29,063 bases of DNA from Phocaeicola_A sp963652075 (GTDB lineage: Bacteria; Bacteroidota; Bacteroidia; Bacteroidales; Bacteroidaceae), in assembly GCA_963652075.1 (NCBI GenBank), contig CAVJRQ010000054.1:1-29063 (forward strand), read 5' to 3'. The notes below the pieces were generated by a model. That model did no database searches and was not told the DNA's origin. It was given only the letters and a program-made list of their open reading frames with translations. The translations under genes and the position numbers were made by a program. Each line of letters opens with the position of its first letter. The first letter of the stretch is position 1. This document shows positions 16,141 to 23,382 of the stretch, one piece after another.

Positions 16141-19100
16141 TTAGAATTTAGCGCTTACACCCAACATGATGGTCTTGCCCCACGGGTTGCTTACGTCACC
16201 GTTCTCAGGGTTGTAACCGTTGGTCTTTGAAGAGGTGAAGAAGTTCTGGAAGTTCATGTTGAAGGTCAGTTTCTTCACGGTCTTGATGTGTAGCAATGAA
16301 GTGAAGTCGTAGCTCAACTGGATGTTCTTCAGGATGAAGTAGTACCAGTCGCCGTTGGTGCGGTCGCTCAACTTTCCGTTGAATCCGGCACGGGGCAGAC
16401 TACCGTTGGGGTTGGTTTCGCTCCATTTCTTGTTGTATGCGTCTTTGCTGATAATTCCGGTCAGACCTGATACTGAGTTCTCTGCGTGAATCAAATAGTT
16501 ACCGTTGTCTACTTGTCCTGCGCTGTTTACTGCATATCCCATAGCGGCTCGGTTACTGTGATCACCTCCGGATACGGAAGCGTATTTCCATGCACCCTGT
16601 CCGTAGACGGCAATCTTGAAGTCCTTGTACTGTGCGCCTACGTTGAAGCCGTAGTAGTATTTAGGTTCGGTAGAACCGATGCAAATGTAGTCTTCCGTAC
16701 TCAGCGTGCCGTCACCGTTCTTGTCCCAATACATTTCGTCACCCAATTGGGCACCGGCTGCATAACTTGGCATTGCGGCCTTGTAGGCTTCCAACTGCTC
16801 TTGTGTCTTGATGATGCCGAGTGATTTGTATGACCATACGGAGTTTACGGGATAGCCCTCTTTCAAGTAGCTACCGATACCGTTGTTCTTACCGGCATTC
16901 AACTCTTTGTCCTCATGTTCGTTCAACTCCTTAATCTTGTTGGTGTTGTAGGTGAAGTTCACCGACGCGTCAACAGTCCAGTCTTTGTTTTTGTAGATGT
17001 CACCGCTAACGGTAAACTCGATACCTTGGTTGGCTACCTTACCTACGTTGCTCATGACGCTGCTGAAACCGGAAGAGGTAGGAATCGGGGTATCGTAAAG
17101 CAGGTCGTTGGTGACACGGTTGTAGTAGTCGAAGTTGATGTTCACGCGGTTCCACAAGCTCAGGTCGAAACCTAAGTCAATCTGTGTGGTACGCTCCCAT
17201 TTCAGGTCGGGGTTACCTACAGACTCACCGTAACCAGCCAGTGCGATGCTACCGTCGGAGTAGCTGTTGCCGGTGGAGGTGGAGAGCTGAGCCAGTGACT
17301 TGTAGTTACCAATCTCCTGGTTACCGGTGACACCGTAGCTACCACGGATTTTCAAGTCGGTAATCACCTTGTTGTCTTTCAGGAAGTCCTCCTGAGTGAC
17401 ACGCCATGCCAAGCCGACAGACGGGAAGAGACCCCACTTGTTGTTGGAACCGAAGCGTGAAGAACCATCGTAACGGGCGGTAGCCGTCAACAGGTACTTG
17501 TCGTTGAAAGCGTAAGAGGCACGGCCGGTGAACGAAATCAGCTTGTTGCCGCTGATGCCGCTGCTCCAACTTGAAAGATCTTTACCCTTGATGCTCCATG
17601 CACCCAGCAAGTCATTGTCGAATGCACTGGAACTTACGCTGATGCTCTCCGATACGTAGTCCTGGTAAGAGTAAACACCGGTCACTGTCAAACGGTGTGC
17701 GCCCCATTGGTTCTTGTAGGTAACGATGTTATCCATCAATTTGCTGCGTCCCTTGCTCCATCCATGGCTACCTGAACCATATGTTGAACCGCTAATGAGT
17801 GCGTTGGCAGTCTGTGAACTGCGGTACAGATAGGTGCGGGTGTTCTTGAGGTCATAACCGATGCTCAGTTTGTAAGACAAGTGTTCGTTGAAAGCAATCT
17901 CAGCGAAGAAGTTACCCAAGAAACGGCTCGTCTTTCTGCGGTCTGTCGTAGCGGCGATATCTGCTACCGGGTTAAAGTTGACAGCTGCATTGAGCGCATT
18001 GAATGAACCATCTTCGTTTCTTACGGGTTCTGTCGGATCGGCGCAACGGAAGATTTCACTTGTAGCGTTGTTGAACACGTCCTGTGTAGCTGCCGTGAAC
18101 TGGATGCTCGAACCTACGGTCAACCAGCTGTTGAACTTGTGTTGCAGGTTGCTGTGTACGGAATATTTCTCATAACCTTGGGAAGCAATCAGACCTTCCT
18201 GATCGTAGTATCCAGCGGAAAGCATGTAGCTGGTGCCGTTGTTGTTACCGTCAAACACTACGTTGTAGTCCTGTGTCAGGGCTGTCTTCTCGATGATTTC
18301 ACGCTGCCAGTCCGTGTAGACACCGTTGGCGGGAGCGGTCTCACCGCTATAATCCAACCAGTCCTGACCTGTGATGAGGTCTACCAAACGGCTGCGCATC
18401 TGCACACCGGTGTTCAGGTTCACCGATACGTTCTTCGTACCCTTTGTACCCTTCTTCGTGGTAATCATGATGACACCGTTGGCACCGCGTGAACCGTAGA
18501 TGGCTGTTGACGATGCGTCCTTCAGCAACTCCATCGACTCGATGTCGGCAGGGTTGATGTCGTTCAGGTCGCTGTCAATCATGGGGAATCCGTCCACAAC
18601 AATCAAAGGCTCGTTGCTGGCGTTGATAGAACCTGTACCACGCACACGGATTTCGGGGCTTGCTCCCGGCTGGTTGTTGGTGAACACAGCCACACCGGAC
18701 GACTTACCCTGCAGGGCTGTCAGCGGGCTGGCTGCCACGGTCGCCGTGATGGCATCCGTCTTCAGCTGGGTTGCTGAACCCGTCAAGTCGCTCTTCTTCA
18801 TTGTACCGTAACCTACGACTACAACTTCTTCGAGCAACTCGTTGTCTTCCTTCAGCACGATGCGGAGGGGAGACTTTGCGGCACTTACGCTCTGGCTCAC
18901 GTAGCCCACGTAAGAGATGTCCAGAATGGACTTTGCCGGTGCGTTCAAGGTGAAATTACCATCGAAGTCGGTGATGGTTCCGTTCGTAGTGCCCTTAACG
19001 ACAACGCTCGCGCCGATAATCGGCTCACCTGTCGCGTCGACAACGGTTCCCGTTATCTTCTGTTGGGCATAAGTGAAAACTGACATCCCTATCATGCAGA

Positions 19101-19170
19101 GCAGAAGGAACATCTTTTTTGTGAAAGTAGAAGTCACAATAGATTGTGCATTTTTCATCATGTCTTTCAT
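16141..19170 (-). CDS. SusC/RagA family TonB-dependent outer-membrane transporter
   Basis: A 1009-residue TonB-dependent porin that imports oligosaccharides. The signal peptide ends at about Ala35 (FTYAQ). A carboxypeptidase-regulatory-like beta domain follows (about 37-120, ITGTVVDATGEPIIGASVVVKGT), then the SusC hallmark ELLEEVVVVGYGTMKKSDLTGS, then the plug with GVAVFTNNQPGASPEIRVRGTGSIN, IVVDGFP and SSTAIYGSRGANGVIMITTKKG. The rest is the 22-strand barrel, ending in hydrophobic-aromatic LGVSAKF as expected for Bam recognition. There is no extra N-terminal STN domain, so it is not the type wired to an ECF sigma/anti-sigma pair. It is first in the transcript, 12 bases before the SusD start, with a promoter and twin operator-like motif upstream. 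Confidence 0.96.
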   Translation of the reverse strand: MKDMMKNAQSIVTSTFTKKMFLLLCMIGMSVFTYAQQKITGTVVDATGEPIIGASVVVKGTTNGTITDFDGNFTLNAPAKSILDISYVGYVSQSVSAAKSPLRIVLKEDNELLEEVVVVGYGTMKKSDLTGSATQLKTDAITATVAASPLTALQGKSSGVAVFTNNQPGASPEIRVRGTGSINASNEPLIVVDGFPMIDSDLNDINPADIESMELLKDASSTAIYGSRGANGVIMITTKKGTKGTKNVSVNLNTGVQMRSRLVDLITGQDWLDYSGETAPANGVYTDWQREIIEKTALTQDYNVVFDGNNNGTSYMLSAGYYDQEGLIASQGYEKYSVHSNLQHKFNSWLTVGSSIQFTAATQDVFNNATSEIFRCADPTEPVRNEDGSFNALNAAVNFNPVADIAATTDRRKTSRFLGNFFAEIAFNEHLSYKLSIGYDLKNTRTYLYRSSQTANALISGSTYGSGSHGWSKGRSKLMDNIVTYKNQWGAHRLTVTGVYSYQDYVSESISVSSSAFDNDLLGAWSIKGKDLSSWSSGISGNKLISFTGRASYAFNDKYLLTATARYDGSSRFGSNNKWGLFPSVGLAWRVTQEDFLKDNKVITDLKIRGSYGVTGNQEIGNYKSLAQLSTSTGNSYSDGSIALAGYGESVGNPDLKWERTTQIDLGFDLSLWNRVNINFDYYNRVTNDLLYDTPIPTSSGFSSVMSNVGKVANQGIEFTVSGDIYKNKDWTVDASVNFTYNTNKIKELNEHEDKELNAGKNNGIGSYLKEGYPVNSVWSYKSLGIIKTQEQLEAYKAAMPSYAAGAQLGDEMYWDKNGDGTLSTEDYICIGSTEPKYYYGFNVGAQYKDFKIAVYGQGAWKYASVSGGDHSNRAAMGYAVNSAGQVDNGNYLIHAENSVSGLTGIISKDAYNKKWSETNPNGSLPRAGFNGKLSDRTNGDWYYFILKNIQLSYDFTSLLHIKTVKKLTFNMNFQNFFTSSKTNGYNPENGDVSNPWGKTIMLGVSAKF

Positions 19171-19206
19171 TGATTAAAAGTTAAACATTGGTTATTTACC
19201 TGGTCG

Positions 19207-19236
19207 CAAAGATACTCCTTTCTTCGCAAAACCAAA
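19207..19236 (-). promoter_or_regulatory. Promoter of the susC-susD operon
   Basis: On the minus strand TATCTTTG (19214 to 19207) matches TAnnTTTG, with TTTG (19236 to 19233) 18 bases upstream, one base short of the usual range. Transcription would start near 19200, about 30 bases before the ATG at 19170. Confidence 0.65.
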
Positions 19237-19246
19237 TCTTTTGCGC

Positions 19247-19275
19247 GTAACAACTATGTGTCTTTGCTGTAACAA
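19247..19275 (-). promoter_or_regulatory. Twin TTGTTAC motif upstream of the susC promoter (putative activator site)
   Basis: On the minus strand TTGTTAC, 15 bases, TTGTTAC (GTAACAA at 19247-19253 and 19269-19275 on the plus strand). The inner copy ends 32 bases before the -7 element. The same motif, spacing and placement recur upstream of the lyase gene (21484-21512), which supports a shared regulator. Confidence 0.6.
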
Positions 19276-19314
19276 ACGCCTTTCATCGGTGAAATCAACC
19301 TTTTGGCACTGATT

Positions 19315-19422
19315 TTATTTGGGCGAAAGAAGGGGACACTAAAAACCCTTGACGCGCTTCACAGCGGGTCAAGGGCATAAATGTAATAAAAAGGAAAGCA
19401 ATATAAGTGTGTGTAATGTGTG
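19315..19422. repeat. Copy 1 of the ~108-base direct repeat flanking the lyase gene
   Basis: This segment is repeated in the same orientation at 21646-21755, with only a few differences: two substitutions in the hairpin, and one or two substitutions plus a 2-base insertion near the right end. Flanking sequence outside both copies is unrelated. It contains the lyase terminator and ends 6 bases from the lyase stop. Confidence 0.9.
19341..19375 (-). terminator. Intrinsic terminator of the lyase gene
   Basis: On the minus strand CCCTTGAC pairs with GTCAAGGG (plus-strand arms 19346-19353 and 19368-19375), with additional CGC/GCG pairing inside, followed by TTTTT (19345 to 19341). It lies about 55 bases after the lyase stop and separates that transcript from the susC promoter. 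Confidence 0.85.
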
Positions 19423-19428
19423 TTCTTT

Positions 19429-21330
19429 TTATTTGTCAGTCTGTTTCAGTTCATACGCTACTTTACCAGTCGGACTTTCCGAAAGGATTTGCAGTCTTAT
19501 CCGATAGAGGTGTCCCCACATTCGTTTCAGACCTTCGTCCGTCAGGTCAATCTCCTCGGTGGCTGCTTTCAACTGCCGCTTGTCGTAGGACAGGCGATAG
19601 GTTTTCCCGTTGAACGGGAGCGTGATTTCACCTGCTTGCGTCACCAAGGGCTTTGCACAGGTCATCACCACAATCTCCGATGGGACTTTGCGGCTGTTTA
19701 GCTCGTACTCCTCCTCAAAGCGGATGCACTTCTCCTTGCGCAAGAGCACGCAATTTCTTGTCCACCGTTTCACTTCCGCCTCGGCCGGATAGGCTTTGGC
19801 TACGTCTATGGAGAACGAGCCGAAACGTTTGTTCGTTACCGCCGTTTCGTCGGTCGACCGGTACGCCTTGCCGGGAGCCTGCTCGCAACCGTTTATCAAC
19901 GGTGCGTTGTGGTATGCCGAACGGGTAGTCCAGATGGTGTAGCGTTCTTTGGTGAATGACTTCCCGTTGTACGCTTCCGGTCCCACATCCACCAACAGAG
20001 GGTCTCCGTCGGCATAAACGATGTAGCTGCCTATGTCGTTGTGGTTATGGCTTTGGTCGTTGTGCCCGCCCTTCACGGCCAACGCGAGGCCTTGACAGCT
20101 CCCCGCCTCGGATCGGGTGGAGAAGAGGTGCAAGTCCGGCAACCAGACATCCCGCTCAAAGGGGATAGCTTTCTCTTGCGCCAGCAACTCCTTCAGATGG
20201 ACGAAGGTGTAGACGAAACGTCCCATGGACTCTCCCTTGCCGCTCGCCAAGGGTTGCCCGTTGGCAATCAGTTCGTCACGCCGTATGGTAGCGAAACTCT
20301 TCATCTGCTCGCTACCGATGAACAATCCGTAGTTGAACACCAACCCGGGGTGGGTATTGGTCTTGGCAGAGGAGTCTCCGTGATTGATGAACCGGTTGTT
20401 GCCCATATAGATACGGGTGATGAAGTTGCCTATGTTGCGGAACTTCTTCTCCCCTGAAAGGTCGAATTGGCCGTTGGAGGCTTGATGGAGCAGGTAGACG
20501 CAGTCGAACAACGCCCCTCCGGCATTGGCCCAGTAACCCGGTCCTTCTTCGCAACCCCCGTCTTCCGGATAGGAAGCGTAGAACACGTCGAGGGCATCCA
20601 ACACGAGTTTTATGTCTTCTGCCTTTTGGCGCTTCGTGTCGTCCGAAAGCAGGATGGCCGCCAACCAGTTGCTGCAAACCCACGGATTCCAGTTGCTGAC
20701 CGCCGTCATCCATCCGAAGCGCTGTTGGCGGCAAGGCGACAACTGTCGCCTCTCAATCTCCGAACTGATGCGTTGGTTGATGAGCGGTGAGATGCGGTCG
20801 AACTCCTTATGCAGCAGGTATTGCGTCCATGCCAAATCCCCGGCAGTCTGTGAGGAGTAGATGGCCACGGTCTGCCTCTCCGCATCGGGCAGGTTGGTAT
20901 CGTAATGGGCGGGCAGCCCCCACCACGTCTCTTCGCAGGTGGCCCACACGCCGTTGACGATGTCCGGTAGGAAACGTCCTTTCTGTTCCAGCATTTCCGC
21001 CATCACGAGCGTGTTCAGATTCTTCCGCCGCTCAAAGTAGGCGGCTTGGTAGTCGTTCCGGTTTCCGGTCGCTCTGAACTGCATGAAAAGGGTGGCCGGC
21101 ATTGCAGGCCAAGAGGTGTTTATCAGTTTCTCTGCCTCGTGTATGTACACATCGCTTATGGAATCGGGTACCTCCAGCCATTGCTTGTCGCCATAGACGG
21201 GATAGGGATGGAAATCATCCACCAGAAAGTTCTCAATATCGAGCACTTTCCATTGGCTCAGCGAGGATGCGGCGACGGAACAAACCGCCGTACACATCGC
21301 AATGATTATCGTGACTATCCGTATTCGCAT
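19429..21330 (-). CDS. Heparinase II/III-family polysaccharide lyase-like protein
   Basis: A 633-residue exported protein (signal peptide about 1-22, AAS cleavage region) resembling heparinase II/III-type lyases, which cut uronic-acid-containing glycans by beta-elimination. The N-terminal helical toroid (about 60-350) has WNPWVCSNW at 214-222 and YPEDGGCEEGPGYW at 254-267, a conserved block of this fold. The C-terminal beta-sandwich (about 390-620) begins with GGHNDQSHNHNDIGS at 421-435, the His/Asn-rich region of the family, followed by DPLLVDVGPEAY. I cannot assign a PL family number or substrate. It forms a one-gene transcript with its own promoter and terminator, and a twin TTGTTAC motif shared with susC. 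The gene is bracketed by ~108-base direct repeats. Its product ends would fit the GH105 enzyme encoded nearby. Confidence 0.88.
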   Translation of the reverse strand: MRIRIVTIIIAMCTAVCSVAASSLSQWKVLDIENFLVDDFHPYPVYGDKQWLEVPDSISDVYIHEAEKLINTSWPAMPATLFMQFRATGNRNDYQAAYFERRKNLNTLVMAEMLEQKGRFLPDIVNGVWATCEETWWGLPAHYDTNLPDAERQTVAIYSSQTAGDLAWTQYLLHKEFDRISPLINQRISSEIERRQLSPCRQQRFGWMTAVSNWNPWVCSNWLAAILLSDDTKRQKAEDIKLVLDALDVFYASYPEDGGCEEGPGYWANAGGALFDCVYLLHQASNGQFDLSGEKKFRNIGNFITRIYMGNNRFINHGDSSAKTNTHPGLVFNYGLFIGSEQMKSFATIRRDELIANGQPLASGKGESMGRFVYTFVHLKELLAQEKAIPFERDVWLPDLHLFSTRSEAGSCQGLALAVKGGHNDQSHNHNDIGSYIVYADGDPLLVDVGPEAYNGKSFTKERYTIWTTRSAYHNAPLINGCEQAPGKAYRSTDETAVTNKRFGSFSIDVAKAYPAEAEVKRWTRNCVLLRKEKCIRFEEEYELNSRKVPSEIVVMTCAKPLVTQAGEITLPFNGKTYRLSYDKRQLKAATEEIDLTDEGLKRMWGHLYRIRLQILSESPTGKVAYELKQTDK

Positions 21331-21444
21331 AGTATTATAATGTCCGTATTAGCGTATTAGTTAGAATACATGAGCCTGCAAAACCCGATGCGGGACTTTC
21401 CAAAATCTATCATCCCGGGTTAGGCAAGGCCTCTTTATCGGCGG

Positions 21445-21452
21445 CAAATGTA
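21445..21452 (-). promoter_or_regulatory. -7 element of the lyase gene
   Basis: On the minus strand TACATTTG matches TAnnTTTG. No recognisable -33 element exists; instead a twin TTGTTAC motif ends 31 bases upstream, nearly the same distance as at the susC promoter. Absence of a -33 site is consistent with activator dependence. The leader would be about 108 bases. Confidence 0.5.
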
Positions 21453-21483
21453 ATGTACTTTTTCGGGATAATCCCTGTGGAAT

Positions 21484-21512
21484 GTAACAACTTCAAGCCT
21501 TATCCGTAACAA
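21484..21512 (-). promoter_or_regulatory. Twin TTGTTAC motif upstream of the lyase promoter (putative activator site)
   Basis: On the minus strand TTGTTAC, 15 bases, TTGTTAC (GTAACAA at 21484-21490 and 21506-21512 on the plus strand), identical in core and spacing to the site upstream of susC. The intervening bases differ, so this is not simply duplicated sequence. Confidence 0.6.
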
Positions 21513-21546
21513 TCACAATGACGATACACCTTACGTGTGTCCACGC

Positions 21547-21650
21547 AAGTACTTACGTTGGCTGATGAAAGTACTTACGATGGCTCACGTAAGTACTTAC
21601 GTTGCCCGATGAAAGTACTTACGTTGGCAGGTGCAACCGCTTGCGTTATT
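21547..21650. repeat. 22-base tandem repeat array upstream of the lyase gene
   Basis: Units start at 21547, 21569, 21591 and 21613, each beginning AAGTACTTACG followed by a T/A and a GGC/GCC; a degenerate fifth unit starts at 21635 and a trace lies before the first. AAGTACTT is self-complementary, and the third unit lies in the 16-base palindrome ACGTAAGTACTTACGT. The array abuts copy 2 of the 108-base repeat. There are no unique spacers, so it is not a CRISPR array. Confidence 0.85.
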
Positions 21651-21755
21651 TGGGCGAAAGAAGGGGACACTAAAAACCCTTGACGCGCTTCACAGTGAGT
21701 CAAGGGCATAAATGTAATAAAAAGGAAAGCAATATATGTGTGTATATAATGTGTG
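21646..21755. repeat. Copy 2 of the ~108-base direct repeat
   Basis: It repeats 19315-19422 at an offset of 2331 bases, in the same orientation. Unlike copy 1 it has no recognisable gene immediately upstream of its terminator. Confidence 0.9.
21672..21706 (-). terminator. Orphan intrinsic terminator within repeat copy 2
   Basis: The same CCCTTGAC/GTCAAGGG stem as at 19341-19375 (arms 21677-21684 and 21699-21706) with a TTTTT tract on the minus strand (21676 to 21672). Two stem-region differences are tolerated (one gives a G-U pair on one strand). There is no leftward gene just upstream for it to end. Confidence 0.75.
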
Positions 21756-22004
21756 ATTCACATGCGAAAAAAACTGAGCGTTTACTTAGCGCACTGCAAA
21801 GAAACTGAAACAATTATTGCTAACGAAAGATTTTCTGCTAAAAAATGTAAAAGAAGCTCTCTTTTTAACCTCTCCTCCCTTGCCTGTTTCTTCGTGGGAG
21901 GTTTTCCGGTACCTTTTGATAAGATGGGTTACGTCTCGGCATAATAATCAAGTCGGCTTAATATTCTGCCTTCGATTTGCGCTCCCTTTACACAATCTTT
22001 GCAC
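21756..22004. other. Gene-free stretch between repeat copy 2 and the MFS promoter
   Basis: Part of a 783-base gap (21331-22113) between the divergent lyase and MFS genes. I see no convincing protein gene here. Short open frames on both strands have no recognisable features. The stretch is more A+T-rich than the genes and lies between a leftward promoter-like element (22058-22065) and the leftward orphan terminator, so it could encode a small RNA or be debris of a lost gene. Confidence 0.5.
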
Positions 22005-22012
22005 TATCTTTG
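22005..22012 (+). promoter_or_regulatory. -7 element for the MFS transporter gene
   Basis: TATCTTTG matches TAnnTTTG. The nearest TTTG (21976-21979) is 25 bases upstream, outside the normal 19-21 range. Transcription would start near 22019, about 95 bases before the ATG at 22114. Confidence 0.45.
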
Positions 22013-22057
22013 CACCCGGATTGGGGAAGGGCTTATCCCGTATGCAATTCTCCGGCA

Positions 22058-22065
22058 CAAAGGTA
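22058..22065 (-). promoter_or_regulatory. Leftward -7-like element in the lyase-MFS gap
   Basis: On the minus strand TACCTTTG matches the -7 consensus exactly. No -33 element is seen at the expected distance and no gene follows leftward. It may be chance, or may start a small transcript ending at 21672. Confidence 0.25.
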
Positions 22066-22113
22066 ATGTTACTATATAATATAATAGGTATAGACACATA
22101 GTTTTTTTGAAAG

Positions 22114-23274
22114 ATGAAAAAGAGTTTGATTGCTTTGGCTTTCGGCACCCTGGCGTTGGGCATTGCCGAGTACGTGATGATGGCGATTCTGCCATACATC
22201 GCCGAAGGGTTGGGTATCAGCATTCCACAGGCCGGTCACCTCATCTCGGCCTACGCCTTGGGTGTCTGTGTGGGTGCGCCTTTGTTGGTGTTCGCGCGCA
22301 AGTATCCGTTGAAGCACCTGTTGCTGGGTCTGTCGTTGGTGATGCTGGTGGGTAACCTGCTTGCCGCTCTCGCTCCCAACTATTGGGTGATGATGGTGGC
22401 CCGTTTCATCTCCGGCTTGCCTCACGGCGGTTACTTCGGCGTGGCATCCATCGTGGCGGAACGGGTGGCCGATAAGGGTAAGGGCTCTGAAGCCGTCTCC
22501 ATCATGATAGCCGGCATGACCGTCGCCAACCTCTTTGGCGTGCCGTTGGGCACTTCGCTCAGTACCTTGCTTTCGTGGCGCGCCACCTTCCTGTTGGTGA
22601 CGTTCGGCAGCCTGCTCGTCATCTATTATATATGGAAGTGGGTGCCTCATGTGGAGGGGCTCTCCGATTCGGGGCTGAAAGGTCAGTTCCGCTTCCTGAA
22701 GAAGCCCGCCCCGTGGCTCATTCTGGGCGGTACCACCTTTGGCAATGGTGCCATCTTCTGCTGGTATAGCTACATCAACCCGTTGTTGACCGAAGTCTCC
22801 GGTTTTGCCGAAGAGAGTATCTCGCTCCTGATGATACTCGCCGGATTCGGTATGGTGGTGGGCAACCTCACCGGAGGCAAGTTGGCGGACCGCTTCTCGC
22901 CGGGGCGTGTGGCATTCACTACGCATTTTATTGTCTTCTTTGCCTTGGTGGCCATCTTCTTCACGGCACAGGTCAACTGGTTGTCAGCCCTGCTGATGTG
23001 CGTCTGCACCACGGGACTGTTTACCGTTTCAGGACCTTTGCAGGTCTCCATCCTCCAGTTCTCCAAGGGAGGCGAATTGTTGGGGGCTGCCCTCATACAG
23101 GTGGCTTTCAACCTGGGCAACGCGTTGGGAGCTTACATCGGCGGATTGCCTATAGAGGCGGGTTACGGCTATCGCTATCCGGCGCTCTATGCCATCCCCC
23201 TCTCGGTAATCGGGTTGTGTATGCTGCTCTGCTTCTGCCGCCGCTATGAACGCTTTGCCTCCTCGCCTTTGTGA
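22114..23274 (+). CDS. araJ: AraJ-like major facilitator superfamily transporter
   Basis: A 386-residue inner-membrane transporter with about 12 hydrophobic segments, closely resembling E. coli AraJ of the DHA1 group. Shared stretches include LGIAEYVMMAILPYIAEGLGIS, IPQAGHLISAYALGV, GAPLLVFARKYPLKHLLL, GLPHGGYFGV (AraJ: GFPHGAFFGV), SGMTVANLLGIPLGT-like sequence (AGMTVANLFGVPLGT), SWRATFLLV, the central KKPAPWLILGGTTFGNGAIFCWYSY and KGGELLGAALIQVAFNLGNALGAY. AraJ is arabinose-induced in E. coli but its substrate is not firmly known, so sugar or sugar-product efflux or uptake is only inferred. It has its own promoter and is followed after 108 bases by the separately promoted GH105 gene. Its location suggests a role in moving products of the glycan pathway, but that is context only. 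Confidence 0.9.
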   Translation: MKKSLIALAFGTLALGIAEYVMMAILPYIAEGLGISIPQAGHLISAYALGVCVGAPLLVFARKYPLKHLLLGLSLVMLVGNLLAALAPNYWVMMVARFISGLPHGGYFGVASIVAERVADKGKGSEAVSIMIAGMTVANLFGVPLGTSLSTLLSWRATFLLVTFGSLLVIYYIWKWVPHVEGLSDSGLKGQFRFLKKPAPWLILGGTTFGNGAIFCWYSYINPLLTEVSGFAEESISLLMILAGFGMVVGNLTGGKLADRFSPGRVAFTTHFIVFFALVAIFFTAQVNWLSALLMCVCTTGLFTVSGPLQVSILQFSKGGELLGAALIQVAFNLGNALGAYIGGLPIEAGYGYRYPALYAIPLSVIGLCMLLCFCRRYERFASSPL

Positions 23275-23290
23275 TATGTGGGCGCAACGT

Positions 23291-23321
23291 TTTGCCGATT
23301 GGCGATAAATGCTTACTTTTG
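23291..23321 (+). promoter_or_regulatory. Promoter of the GH105-type hydrolase gene
   Basis: TTTG (23291-23294), 19 bases, TACTTTTG (23314-23321): exact consensus and spacing. Transcription should start near 23328, so the gene does not depend on the MFS promoter. No TTGTTAC twin motif is seen here. Confidence 0.8.
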
Positions 23322-23330
23322 CTGACGATA

Positions 23331-23351
23331 GGTGTGGCTCTGTGCCACACC
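23331..23351 (+). other. Hairpin at the 5' end of the GH105-type gene leader
   Basis: GGTGTGGC (23331-23338) and GCCACACC (23344-23351) form a perfect 8-bp stem with a 5-base loop, starting within a few bases of the predicted transcription start. There is no U-tract. Such a 5'-end hairpin could stabilise the mRNA. Confidence 0.55.
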
Positions 23352-23382
23352 GCGTTGAACAAATACTAAATACCATACCAAC

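Noticed and set aside
21547..21650. CRISPR array
   Set aside because: Units are contiguous 22-mers with partial degeneracy, with no equal-length unique spacers and no cas genes. The same applies to 28860-28974.
19315..21755. Insertion sequence or composite transposon around the lyase gene
   Set aside because: The flanking repeats contain no transposase, no terminal inverted repeats and no visible target-site duplication, so only a direct-repeat bracket is claimed.
21753..21944. Rightward 63-codon open frame in the lyase-MFS gap
   Set aside because: It starts inside repeat copy 2, shows no domain or signal and has no promoter of its own.
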